Shown: positions 53,262 to 61,569 of the stretch, piece by piece
Layout: every line of letters starts with the position of its first letter
Numbering within the stretch: position 1 is the first letter of the stretch
Source: CAJBVG01 sp943371425
Lineage (GTDB): Bacteria > Bacteroidota > Bacteroidia > Sphingobacteriales > Sphingobacteriaceae
Length of the DNA: 64,000 nt
Direction: 5' to 3'
Assembly (NCBI GenBank): GCA_943371425.1
Contig: CALRUR010000001.1
Coordinates: forward strand, 1-64,000
Notes under the pieces: generated by a model
Database searches by the model: none
Seen by the model: only the letters and a program-made list of their open reading frames with translations
What the model was told of the DNA's origin: nothing
Made by a program: the position numbers and the translations under genes

Positions 53262-53323
53262 AAAGCACATTAGCACACTATCTTACTAGCATACTAACTA
53301 ACTAGCATACTAGCACACTAATA
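53262..53323. repeat. CTAGCATACTAGCACAC word array
   Basis: Tandem words TTAGCACACTATC, TTACTAGCATACTAACTAACTAGCATACTAGCACACTA between pgk and motB. The last word supplies the motB stop codon (CTA at 53318-53320). Confidence 0.75.
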
Positions 53324-54004
53324 ATGTATCCTCAACACCACTCTCCTATTTACAGATTGGTTTGCTGGTATGGGTTCTCCTTTGGGGTTTCTATTTGGAA
53401 CAACTGGTTGAGTATCGGCATAGCCTGAAGCTTTTAACCTCCCCGGCGACATTCCTCTATCAATTAAATACCTTACCACATTAGAGGCTCTTGCTACAGA
53501 TAACTCCCAGTTAGAGGGGTATTGTAAATTACTAATCGGATTATCGTCGGTATGCCCTTCAACGTCAATTTGGAAATCTGCTTTCTTGCGTTTATTTACC
53601 GCATCAATTACATCAAAAATTTTATCTACAATTTCTTTCCCCTCTGGTAATAACATGGCATCGCCACTGTTGTAAAAGGAGTTGCTTAAGAAACGCATGT
53701 TTATGGCATTGTCTTTATTCTCAATTTCTAAACTATTGCTTTTTACTTCTTGCATCAACATAGAATCTAGCTGATACTTTATTTCGCTTAGTGGAGTTGA
53801 CACTTTTTTGCTTTTTACTTTGGAGCTGTAGCTGGCTTTTATTTGATCCCACACATTTTGATCGATGTTAGCCGAGGAAAAAAGTAAAATAAAAAAACAT
53901 AACAAAAGAGTAATTAAATCGGCATACGTAATAAGCCAAAGCTCTTGCTCGGGTTCTCCAAGCAAGGTTTTCTTTACTTTCCTTTTATTATCCTCAACAC
54001 TCAT
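53318..54004 (-). CDS. motB: MotB-like stator protein
   Basis: 228 residues. A single transmembrane helix near residues 24-44 (WLITYADLITLLLCFFILLF) with Asp29 in YAD at the position of the ion-carrying aspartate of MotB, then a linker of about 65 residues, and an OmpA-like peptidoglycan-binding domain (about 110-228) with EGHTDDNPI, NWELSVARA and NRRVVLRI. In flagellar motors MotB anchors the stator to the cell wall and conducts ions with MotA. Downstream of motA by 5 bases, last gene of the operon. Its stop is inside a word-repeat array. Confidence 0.92.
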   Translation of the reverse strand: MSVEDNKRKVKKTLLGEPEQELWLITYADLITLLLCFFILLFSSANIDQNVWDQIKASYSSKVKSKKVSTPLSEIKYQLDSMLMQEVKSNSLEIENKDNAINMRFLSNSFYNSGDAMLLPEGKEIVDKIFDVIDAVNKRKKADFQIDVEGHTDDNPISNLQYPSNWELSVARASNVVRYLIDRGMSPGRLKASGYADTQPVVPNRNPKGEPIPANQSVNRRVVLRIHY

Positions 54005-54009
54005 TTTAT

Positions 54010-54831
54010 TTATTTTGTGCTTTTGGTTTGTGTATCTGTATCGCGGCTTACAAACGACATTAATTGATCGCGAATTACCAATGCAGGTTTATTTTCTTTT
54101 ATCAATAACATACCTTCTAAAATAATGATCTCTCTGCGTTGTGTATGTAAGGCATTAAATTTTATTTTTTTTGATAAGGGGATGAAAAATAAGTTTGCAG
54201 AAGCCACTCCGTATAAAGTACCAATTAAACCGGTAGATATACCAGGGCCAATATTAGATGGATCGCTTAAATTATTTAACATCACAATCATCCCCAACAC
54301 CGTTCCCACCATACCAAAGGCTGGTGCGGCATTTGCCATGGCATGAAAAACATCTGATAATTGCAATGACTGTGCATAATCTTTTTCAATACTCGTTTCG
54401 CCCATGTTTCTAATATCGTGCGATGAATAGTTAGTATTGTATAAATCGAAAAGCATTTTCACAAAAGGATCTTTTTCTGATTGCGAGATACTATTTATAA
54501 ATTCTTTTTTATCTTTTTTTAATCGCTCCGACCAGTTCACCACCATATCCACATCTTCGTTAATAGATAATGCTTTGTGTTTTGTTTGACTAAATAATTG
54601 ACCGAAATTTTTGAATGCAGCAAAAACTACATTTACCGGGTACATTACAAACATTGAGGCTAATACTCCTCCAAACACAATAAAAAATCCGGCGAAATGA
54701 ATGAACGGATTTTTTATAAAGTTAGGTAAATAATGTTCTATACGAATGGCTCCTGCTGTATCCATAATTCCGACAACCATGAAAACACTGCATATGAGAA
54801 AGCCTATGAAGGATCCAATTGAAAATTTCAT
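54010..54831 (-). CDS. motA: MotA-like stator protein
   Basis: 273 residues, four transmembrane helices: two at the N-terminus (SFIGFLICSVFMVVGIM, HFAGFFIVFGGVLASMF), a cytoplasmic loop, then AAPAFGMVGTVLGMIVML and GLIGTLYGVASANLFFIPL. The conserved prolines Pro170 (NAAPAFG) and Pro218 (FFIPLSKK) and the charged loop R141..GETSIEKDY of true MotA are present, features that separate MotA from ExbB/TolQ. Loop charges touch FliG in known motors. Ion-driven torque subunit; coupling ion not deducible. One base after the lipoprotein gene, followed by motB. Confidence 0.9.
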   Translation of the reverse strand: MKFSIGSFIGFLICSVFMVVGIMDTAGAIRIEHYLPNFIKNPFIHFAGFFIVFGGVLASMFVMYPVNVVFAAFKNFGQLFSQTKHKALSINEDVDMVVNWSERLKKDKKEFINSISQSEKDPFVKMLFDLYNTNYSSHDIRNMGETSIEKDYAQSLQLSDVFHAMANAAPAFGMVGTVLGMIVMLNNLSDPSNIGPGISTGLIGTLYGVASANLFFIPLSKKIKFNALHTQRREIIILEGMLLIKENKPALVIRDQLMSFVSRDTDTQTKSTK

Positions 54832-54832
54832 A

Positions 54833-55396
54833 TTATTTTTTTGAAGTAATATCTTTTAATTCTTTTGCTGAGGGCACTCTAATTTCTGGGTCGAGTTTAG
54901 CAGCTTGTATCCATAATGCTTTCGCTTTTTCCTCATCACCCATCACATACAAAATGCTTCCTTTTAATGAAAGTGCTTCTGCCGTTTCAATTATTTTGAG
55001 TGATTCTTCCACATAATCTAATGCCGAACTGTAATCATCAACATATAAAAACTCTTGCGCTCTACGGTAATTTTTGAGCGCAACATTAATAGCATCTTGA
55101 GCTTCTTTACTTACATTTAAAGTACCATCAATTAAATCTTTTTTAGATTTCGGATCGGTATTCATAGACAATACAAACTCTTCATTGCCTTTACCAACTG
55201 CATATTCTATTGAGGATGCATTGTTTTTATATTTTACATTCACAGGGTCTTTTAGAGAATACGCTCTTCTGGCGTTTTCTGCAATTCGTTGCTGCTCTGC
55301 CAAATCTTGTACGGTATATCGAGTATCGCAGGCTTGTACAGCAAACACACATAAAAGCAATAATATACTACGGCCTATAGATGAAACTAATCCCAT
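54833..55396 (-). CDS. TPR-like lipoprotein in motor operon
   Basis: 187 residues from ATG 55396 (MGLVSSIGRSILLLL; the frame opens at 55423). A lipobox-like VQAC near residue 23 suggests lipidation at Cys. The body contains tetratricopeptide-type helices (ALKNYRRAQEFLYVDDYSSALDYVEESLKIIETAEALSLKGSILYVMGDEEKAKALWIQAAKLDPEI). It overlaps the preceding gene by 29 bases. A TPR lipoprotein may scaffold the stator or link the motor to the outer membrane, like accessory FlgP/PflA-type proteins; no homology to them is claimed. Confidence 0.8.
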   Translation of the reverse strand: MGLVSSIGRSILLLLCVFAVQACDTRYTVQDLAEQQRIAENARRAYSLKDPVNVKYKNNASSIEYAVGKGNEEFVLSMNTDPKSKKDLIDGTLNVSKEAQDAINVALKNYRRAQEFLYVDDYSSALDYVEESLKIIETAEALSLKGSILYVMGDEEKAKALWIQAAKLDPEIRVPSAKELKDITSKK

Positions 55397-56435
55397 ATCC
55401 AAATTGTTGTAATTGTAAAACACTGTTTTCTTTTGTAAACTGATTAATCAACATAAAATACCTAAAGTCTACTTCTAAACTTAAGTTTTGTGATGCATTA
55501 AATATTATACCTTGACGAGCGTATGGTGTAATTGAATTTGCTATGTACACATTCATAGATTGGAAAGCTTCTAACCAATATTTTCGGGGCTGATCGTTTT
55601 TCTTTAAAAAAGCAATGGTATAAAACAAGCCTCCATGTGGCAGTACACTGGTAAACTTTGCAATGCCCGTATCTGTTCCTGATGTTAACAAATTTAAGAA
55701 AGACATACCTGCATTTATTCCATAAAAACCAGATTGATTTTTATTCATTGATTGACGCCAATTAACAGATAAATCTGCACAAGTTGCCGTAAATTTTTTC
55801 CCATTAGATATATCGATATTATCTATTAAATAAGATTGTGTATTATAAAAAGCAACCCCTGCTGTAGCAGAGAATTGAGCTTTACGTGGGTTGTATAATT
55901 GAGGATTTGAATTAATAATAGTACTGTAAATTAATTCTTTTGATCGAGATTTTACTAATTGTAAATTAACTTGATAACCTGTAATATGATCATACGTTAA
56001 TTGCACATACATTAATGCTTGTAAAGAATACTTATCAATTACAGCATCCATCTTTTCTTCATCAAGTATTAATCTTTCAAGAGTGTTCTGTCTGGTAATT
56101 GTTAAGTTAGAATCTGTACCGTTTACAATGGTTAATGGTTTTTGTTTAAACTCTGGTGCTGCTACTATGGTAAAACCACTTACTGCAAACACCCCTTCAA
56201 TTCTGCTTTTAATTTGAATCGCTTCTGTTTCGTTAATAATATAATCTGGATAATCAAAAGATACCAATGCAACTCGTTTGTACAACAAATCATTTAAACG
56301 AACTTTGTCGGCAATTTCATCCATCAACTCAACTAACTCTAGTTGCTTACGGATGATAGGATTATTTTTATCTACTTGTGCTTTTAGATTTAATACTCCA
56401 ATGGTTAATATAATAAACAATACTATCTTTTTCAT
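55368..56435 (-). CDS. Secreted envelope protein with possible outer-membrane barrel, motor operon
   Basis: 355 residues. Signal peptide MKKIVLFIILTIGVLNLKAQ. The first half (about 45-190) has an alpha/beta pattern starting KRVALVSFDYPDYI and including IEGVFAVSGFTIVAAPEF, reminiscent of CsgG/FlgT-type periplasmic domains. The second half (about 195-355) is a run of short amphipathic strands ending FGYGISFIYRP, typical of a small outer-membrane beta-barrel. It overlaps the FliF-FliG gene by 1 base, so the products are made together. It could be the outer-membrane part of the machine. I do not recognise a named family. Confidence 0.7.
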   Translation of the reverse strand: MKKIVLFIILTIGVLNLKAQVDKNNPIIRKQLELVELMDEIADKVRLNDLLYKRVALVSFDYPDYIINETEAIQIKSRIEGVFAVSGFTIVAAPEFKQKPLTIVNGTDSNLTITRQNTLERLILDEEKMDAVIDKYSLQALMYVQLTYDHITGYQVNLQLVKSRSKELIYSTIINSNPQLYNPRKAQFSATAGVAFYNTQSYLIDNIDISNGKKFTATCADLSVNWRQSMNKNQSGFYGINAGMSFLNLLTSGTDTGIAKFTSVLPHGGLFYTIAFLKKNDQPRKYWLEAFQSMNVYIANSITPYARQGIIFNASQNLSLEVDFRYFMLINQFTKENSVLQLQQFGYGISFIYRP

Positions 56436-58261
56436 TAAGCAACAAGTTTTAAAGTTCTACGAATAGAATCGATGATAATTTTACGTGAATGATCTCTTTC
56501 ATCAGGGCTTACCGGATTTCCGCTTTCGAGTTCAGATTTAATAAGCGACTGCTCACGTGGTGCGCGTTGTGATATTACTTTGTTTTGTACATGTGTGCTT
56601 AAGCCTGTTAATGCTTGCACAAGTGTATTGGTATCTATGTCTCTCAATGCCGTTTCTAACTGAAGATCCGTTAGGTACACCACATTTTTAAACCCTACAA
56701 ACTGTTGTTTAATATTATTTGCTAACTCTAAATCTTGTGATGCTATAGAACTAATTAATTGATCTTGATCTTCGTCTTGCATTTGATCTAAAATGTCTAA
56801 AATAGATTGTAATCCGTCAAAGGCTACATTCTTCATACCCTTCACATCTATTGCTTTCTTAGAGAAATACGTTGCCACCTCTCTATAGATAGAAGATGAA
56901 ATGAAATCAATTTTACTCATCTTCATTAATATAGAGGAGCGTCTGTTTATTTCTATCATTCCCAAAACATTCTTGGTTCTCTTGCTCTCTAATTGGGCTA
57001 AAAGTATCGCCGATAAATTATCGTCCTCTTCTTTTAACATATGTATAATTTGCGAATCAGTAATTTGATTTAAGAACTCAAATAAATCTTCATTCCTATC
57101 TGGCTCCGCGTTTAAGGATAATAGCTCTTTACTAAAATCTCTTGCTTCTTGATATTTATCGTTATGAGATTTTAATTGATGATTAGATACTGCTTGATTT
57201 AATTCGCTGTATGCATTTTCTGCCATAAACGGACGTAAAAAATTCAACAGCTTTGGGTTCACTGCACTCAGTGCATTGGCTGCTCTTGCTCTTCCTTCTT
57301 CTGGGTTGGTAAGCATCCAAGCCTCTATCATTCCGGCAACTTCTTTAGGGTTACTAATTACACTTGTAATAACATGTTGGCGATTAAATTCGTAATTAAT
57401 AATGTCTTCTGTTTGGTAAGAGGATGCTCCATCTGGACCATTCCCGTTAGGATATATAACACTTAGCTCTTGGCCATTTGCATTTTGTCCGTTCAATAAT
57501 TTTGGGTCTTCTTCTTTATTTTTCTTCTCTGGATCTTTGCTTTTGCGATATAATAAATACGTAACAAAAACTATTATAATTAAACATAGAATTAGTAATA
57601 CTACAAATACATATAACAAAGTATTATCGGTTTCTGCCTTTAATGGCTCTGGCTTTTCATCTCTTTGAATGGGCTCCTGTGGCCTTTGCTCTGGCAAATA
57701 ATTGGGTTGTTGCACTGGGCGTGTATTTGCACCAGCTCCTCCTGCAAATAAATCTTCTTTATCTTTCGGGAATACCGATCGCTTAATTTTTACTACATCA
57801 CCCTTTGTTTCGTCAATTGGAATAATAGAACGAACTAATGAATTTATAAAATCGATGTCGGTATTTGCATAGGTAGTATCTACAATTATGCTGATGTATA
57901 AATAGTCAACTTCTTCTATGCTGTAGGTATAATTTTTAGAGGTATCTGTTTCTGTATCTTGGTAACCTTTTGGTAATACTGGCATGCCCGGTAAACGTTG
58001 CAAGGTTTTTTTCTTTCTAGTTGCAGCAACTGGTTTTATTACCTCCACATTTCCTTTCAACATGTTTATGTCTACCAAAAAAGTACTTGGCGAAAAGAAT
58101 TTAGTTAACTCTTGCCTAATTACAATTTCAAAATTGTTGGCTTCGTTTAAAGGTTCGGCTCCTTGTCCGCTTTTGGGTTGGTATAAAAACGACTGCGCTT
58201 TACTCGTATATTCAATTGTGTTGAATAACAAGAGCAATAGCAAAAACAGAAACTTATACAT
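56435..58261 (-). CDS. FliF(RBM3)-FliG fusion, MS-ring/C-ring rotor protein
   Basis: 608 residues from ATG 58261 (signal peptide MYKFLFLLLLLLFNTIEYTSKAQ; an alternative ATG is at 58285). Residues ~25-205 match the third ring-building domain of FliF (PGMPVLPKGYQD, NYTYSIEEVDYLYISIIVD, FINSLVRSIIPIDETKGDVVKIKRSVF). A transmembrane helix follows at ~214-238, then the FliF C-terminal FliG-binding motif (VISNPKEVAGMIEAWM), and a full FliG: N domain, middle domain (FLNQITDSQIIHMLKEE..NLSAILLAQL) and C-terminal torque domain (LQSILDILDQM, DLELANNIKQQFVGFKNVVYL, LETALRDID). FliF domains RBM1 and RBM2 are missing. First gene of the operon with motA-motB. Confidence 0.9.
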   Translation of the reverse strand: MYKFLFLLLLLLFNTIEYTSKAQSFLYQPKSGQGAEPLNEANNFEIVIRQELTKFFSPSTFLVDINMLKGNVEVIKPVAATRKKKTLQRLPGMPVLPKGYQDTETDTSKNYTYSIEEVDYLYISIIVDTTYANTDIDFINSLVRSIIPIDETKGDVVKIKRSVFPKDKEDLFAGGAGANTRPVQQPNYLPEQRPQEPIQRDEKPEPLKAETDNTLLYVFVVLLILCLIIIVFVTYLLYRKSKDPEKKNKEEDPKLLNGQNANGQELSVIYPNGNGPDGASSYQTEDIINYEFNRQHVITSVISNPKEVAGMIEAWMLTNPEEGRARAANALSAVNPKLLNFLRPFMAENAYSELNQAVSNHQLKSHNDKYQEARDFSKELLSLNAEPDRNEDLFEFLNQITDSQIIHMLKEEDDNLSAILLAQLESKRTKNVLGMIEINRRSSILMKMSKIDFISSSIYREVATYFSKKAIDVKGMKNVAFDGLQSILDILDQMQDEDQDQLISSIASQDLELANNIKQQFVGFKNVVYLTDLQLETALRDIDTNTLVQALTGLSTHVQNKVISQRAPREQSLIKSELESGNPVSPDERDHSRKIIIDSIRRTLKLVA

Positions 58262-58320
58262 TGGGTTAGTTTTTATGCTCAGCATAAGTAAGAATTGGGT
58301 TTATGACTATAGTCGTTTTC

Positions 58321-58351
58321 TAAAAATATGTATATTTTAATAAAAAACAAA
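58321..58351 (-). promoter_or_regulatory. Promoter of the motor operon
   Basis: On the minus strand TTTG (58351-58348), 19 bases, TATTTTTA (58328-58321), one mismatch to the -7 consensus TAnnTTTG. Expected start near 58314, about 50 bases before the ATG at 58261. The upstream 180 bases (to 58538) hold no gene. Confidence 0.65.
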
Positions 58352-58537
58352 CATTAATAATTGCTAGATAGCACAAATAATACCAAAATACTTCCTAATT
58401 ATAATATTATCAGCCTCTATATTCAACAAAAACCAATTAAAATATTGCTTTTCAGGTAAATACACATACATTTTAATTGAGAAAAAAATGTAACATCTAT
58501 TTATTCGGGCAAAATTTGGTAGATTTTATTCCAAAAA

Positions 58538-58942
58538 TTATTCATTTCCTTCCCAAGATGATTGCATATCGTCTATCTCACGTCGATCTTTTTTGGTAGG
58601 CCTACCTGTTCCTCTATCGCGTTTTAATACGGGTACCGTAAACACCGAAAACAAACGTGGGGTATCGTTTACAGGGCTTAAATCTTCGTAATATTTTTGT
58701 GCAGTGGGAGCATCCACCCTTTTATCTAAAATATCAATAACCTTTACAATTTTCTTTTGCTGATCTTTTTGTATGTGGATTATATCGCCCTGTTTTACTA
58801 CATAAGAGGCTTTAATACTCTGGCTTTCTAGCTTTACTCTCCCAGCTTTGCAGGCATCACTTGCCAATGACCTGGTTTTAAAAATGCGTATTGCCCATAA
58901 ATATTTATCTATTCGCGTTTTATCCTTGTTCTCGTCGGCCAT
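58538..58942 (-). CDS. hslR: S4-domain RNA-binding protein (HslR/Hsp15-like)
   Basis: 134 residues. The N-terminal S4 domain reads RIDKYLWAIRIFKTRSLASDACKAGRVKLESQSIKASYVVKQGDIIHI, the RNA-binding fold shared with Hsp15 and pseudouridine synthases. The C-terminal half is basic (KRDRGTGRPTKKDRREIDD) as in Hsp15. Hsp15 binds free 50S subunits carrying blocked nascent chains. It lies between the motor operon and dapD in its own unit; the function is by family. Confidence 0.88.
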   Translation of the reverse strand: MADENKDKTRIDKYLWAIRIFKTRSLASDACKAGRVKLESQSIKASYVVKQGDIIHIQKDQQKKIVKVIDILDKRVDAPTAQKYYEDLSPVNDTPRLFSVFTVPVLKRDRGTGRPTKKDRREIDDMQSSWEGNE

Positions 58943-59013
58943 AACACAATATTTAATAATTAATGTTGATAGATTTATAATAGATTTCGTAAAATCGTAT
59001 AAATTTACAGCAT

Positions 59014-59832
59014 ATGATTAATAAAGATAAAGAATTAATAGAAAAAGCTTGGGAAGACAGAAATATGCTGACTTACCCAGATGTGATACAAGCAATTGAG
59101 TTTGTAATAGAAAAACTTGATAAGGGCGAATTAAGAGTTGCAGAGCCAGTAATGAACAGGTGGCACGTAAACGAATGGGTAAAGAAAGCAGTGTTATTAT
59201 ATTTTCCCATATCGGTAATGCAAGAAATAAAAGTTGGGCCTTTTGTTTTTCATGATAAAATGAAATTAAAAACCAATTACAAAGCAGCTGGAGTAAGAGT
59301 GGTACCACATGCTGTTGCAAGATACGGTGCGTTTTTAGCAAAAGGAGTTATTATGATGCCATCATACGTAAACATTGGTGCGTATGTTGACGAAGGAACC
59401 ATGGTAGACACTTGGGCAACCGTTGGTTCTTGTGCTCAAATTGGTAAGAATGTACATTTAAGTGGTGGTGTTGGTATTGGCGGAGTATTAGAACCTTTAC
59501 AAGCGGCTCCAGTAGTAATTGAAGATGGTTGTTTTGTAGGTTCTCGTTGTATTGTAGTTGAAGGTGTACGTGTAGAAAAGGAAGCTGTACTTGGTGCAAA
59601 TGTTGTATTAACAGCATCTACCAAAATAATAGATGTAACAGGCGAAGAACCTGTAGAATATAAAGGTGTAGTACCATCGCGCTCGGTAGTAATACCAGGT
59701 TCTTACACTAAAAAGTTCCCAGCCGGAGAATTTCAAGTACCTTGCGCATTAATAATCGGTAAAAGAAAAGAATCTACCGATTTAAAAACCTCTCTTAATG
59801 AAACGTTGAGAGAATATAATGTGGCAGTTTAA
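59014..59832 (+). CDS. dapD: 2,3,4,5-tetrahydropyridine-2,6-dicarboxylate N-succinyltransferase
   Basis: 272 residues. N-terminal helical part, then left-handed parallel beta-helix hexapeptides (YVNIGAYVDEGTMVDTWATVGSCAQIGKNVHLSGGVGIGGVLEP), DGCFVGSRCIVVEG and the C-terminal VVPSRSVVIPGS. Length and order match DapD, an enzyme of lysine and diaminopimelate synthesis by the succinylase route. Single gene; the word-array hairpin at 59836 follows its stop by 3 bases. Confidence 0.95.
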   Translation: MINKDKELIEKAWEDRNMLTYPDVIQAIEFVIEKLDKGELRVAEPVMNRWHVNEWVKKAVLLYFPISVMQEIKVGPFVFHDKMKLKTNYKAAGVRVVPHAVARYGAFLAKGVIMMPSYVNIGAYVDEGTMVDTWATVGSCAQIGKNVHLSGGVGIGGVLEPLQAAPVVIEDGCFVGSRCIVVEGVRVEKEAVLGANVVLTASTKIIDVTGEEPVEYKGVVPSRSVVIPGSYTKKFPAGEFQVPCALIIGKRKESTDLKTSLNETLREYNVAV

Positions 59833-59835
59833 ATA

Positions 59836-59917
59836 AATTATGAATTATGAATTATAAATTATGAATGGGGCAACCAAGAACATAATTCATAATTCATAAT
59901 TCATAATTCATAATTAT
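59836..59917. repeat. AATTATGAATT word hairpin after dapD
   Basis: A left arm of tandem AATTATGAATTATG words (59836-59866) and a right arm of CATAATTCATAATTC words (59881-59917) are complementary, giving a long AT-rich hairpin with a 14-base loop. The same word returns at 63707-63770. Confidence 0.85.
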
Positions 59918-59924
59918 TTTATAA

Positions 59925-61067
59925 ATGAAAATCGGTTTCGATGCAAAGCGTGCATTTACAAATTTTACAGGACTGGGTAATTACAGCAGGTCTACTGTAA
60001 AAATATTAGCCGATTTTTTTTCAACGAACTCTTATTACTTATATAATCCTAGGGTACCAGATGAGCATCAAATAAAATTTTTAGATCTACCTCATCATTC
60101 AGAAGTACATATTAAAATTCCGAAATCATTTTTTTATGAACTATTTCCTTCGCTTTGGCGAAGAATAGGTATTACCAAAGATTTAGTTAAGGATAAACTA
60201 GATATTTTTCATGGATTAAGTCATGAGTTACCACTTGGCATTGAGAAAACAACTATACCAAGTGTAGTAACCATACACGACCTTATTTTCTTACGCTTTC
60301 CGCAGTATTACAAAGCTACAGATCGTAAAATATATGCAAGCAAATTTAAACATGCTTGCGAAGTGGCCGATTTAATTATTGCCATTTCAGAACAAACCAA
60401 AAAAGACATCATCCATTTTTTTAATATTGATGAAAAAAAAATACGTGTAGTTTACCAATCGTGTGCAAGTATTTTTCATCAACAAGTTAATGATATGATG
60501 TTGATGACAGTGAGAGTTAAATATCAGTTACCAGAACGTTTTTTATTAAATGTGGGCACTATAGAAAAACGTAAAAATGCAATGCTTATAATTAAAGCAT
60601 TAAAAAACACTAACGAAAATATTCCACTGGTAATTATTGGCCGAGAAACCTCTTATGTTGATGAGCTGAAAGAGTATCTTAAAATACATCATTTAGAACA
60701 TAGAGTAATTTTTTTACATAAAATCACCTTTGATGAGCTTCCTATTATTTACAATTTGGCTACCATGTTTATTTACCCATCGAGGTTTGAGGGATTTGGG
60801 ATACCTATTATAGAAGCATTACAATGTGGCACGCCGGTAATTGCCGCTAGAGGATCTTGTTTAGAAGAAGCAGGCGGACATGCGTGTATATACGTAGACC
60901 CCGACGATGATGTAGCCATGAGCAATGCTATAAATTTATTATTAAAAGAGCAAAAAGATGGAGCTCGAATGGTGGAAGGGAAAAAATATGTAGAGAAATT
61001 TCATCAAGAAAAAATAGCAAACGATTTGATGAAGGTTTATGAAGAATTAAATGCATTGAAAAAATAA
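59925..61067 (+). CDS. Glycosyltransferase, GT4 family
   Basis: 380 residues, two Rossmann-like domains of the GT-B fold. N-terminal KIGFDAKRAFTNFTGLGNYSR, then TIHDLIFLRFPQYY; C-terminal part contains NVGTIEKRKN, LVIIGRET, and the donor site RFEGFGIPIIEALQCGTPVIAARGSCLEEAGG. It transfers a sugar from a nucleotide (or polyprenyl) donor, probably to a cell-surface glycan. It overlaps the next gene by 1 base; no other polysaccharide genes are in the window. Confidence 0.9.
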   Translation: MKIGFDAKRAFTNFTGLGNYSRSTVKILADFFSTNSYYLYNPRVPDEHQIKFLDLPHHSEVHIKIPKSFFYELFPSLWRRIGITKDLVKDKLDIFHGLSHELPLGIEKTTIPSVVTIHDLIFLRFPQYYKATDRKIYASKFKHACEVADLIIAISEQTKKDIIHFFNIDEKKIRVVYQSCASIFHQQVNDMMLMTVRVKYQLPERFLLNVGTIEKRKNAMLIIKALKNTNENIPLVIIGRETSYVDELKEYLKIHHLEHRVIFLHKITFDELPIIYNLATMFIYPSRFEGFGIPIIEALQCGTPVIAARGSCLEEAGGHACIYVDPDDDVAMSNAINLLLKEQKDGARMVEGKKYVEKFHQEKIANDLMKVYEELNALKK

Positions 61068-61567
61068 TGGACATCCAACACGTTTCAGAATTATTAAAAA
61101 ACAAAAACTACATTGGTATAGATGTAGAGAATCGGTTTTACATTTTGTTCGACGCAAAAAATGAAACGCTCATAAAAAAATACGAATCGTACAAAAAAGC
61201 ATTTGAATTAGTTCTAGAATCGAGCAACCGTTTAGAAAGTTACGTGCAAGAACTAAATCCACTTGCGTATGATATTGTTGAGTTTTCTGAAAAGCCTATT
61301 ATATTAATGCTTCCAGGCGCTAAAAACATTGCTGAACTTGCCATGCAAGAACATCAAGCTATAAATATAAGAGTAGTTAGAGAAGGCAGCTTACAACAAA
61401 TAATACGCAAATACAGGTTACCATTACTACTGTGTTTATTGAACGATGAAGAGCGCGCAGAGGTAGATACCGAATCAATAATAACCTTACAAATGCAAGA
61501 TGCTTTTATGGATGCGAGTATAATAAAATTAGAAGCAAACGGCCGAGTAGAAATTATAAAAAAGTAA
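61067..61567 (+). CDS. Divergent YrdC/Sua5-like protein
   Basis: 166 residues, start overlapping the glycosyltransferase stop. Central stretch EFSEKPIILMLPGAKNIAEL, then AINIRVVREGSLQQIIRKYRLPLLLCLLN, which follows the strand order of YrdC (PGPTTFIL ... IGVRIP.H ... PL..TSAN). The TSAN and KGR-type motifs are missing or changed, so threonylcarbamoyl-AMP synthesis is doubtful. It may be a degenerate paralogue with another role. The coupling with a glycosyltransferase is unexplained. Family assignment is tentative. Confidence 0.45.
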   Translation: MDIQHVSELLKNKNYIGIDVENRFYILFDAKNETLIKKYESYKKAFELVLESSNRLESYVQELNPLAYDIVEFSEKPIILMLPGAKNIAELAMQEHQAINIRVVREGSLQQIIRKYRLPLLLCLLNDEERAEVDTESIITLQMQDAFMDASIIKLEANGRVEIIKK

Positions 61568-61569
61568 AG

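Noticed and set aside
53318..54831. GldL/GldM (T9SS gliding motor) or ExbB/TolQ-TolR as identity of the pair
   Set aside because: MotA has the two conserved prolines and the charged loop, MotB has the OmpA-like wall-binding domain, and FliG lies in the same operon. GldL and GldM lack these features.
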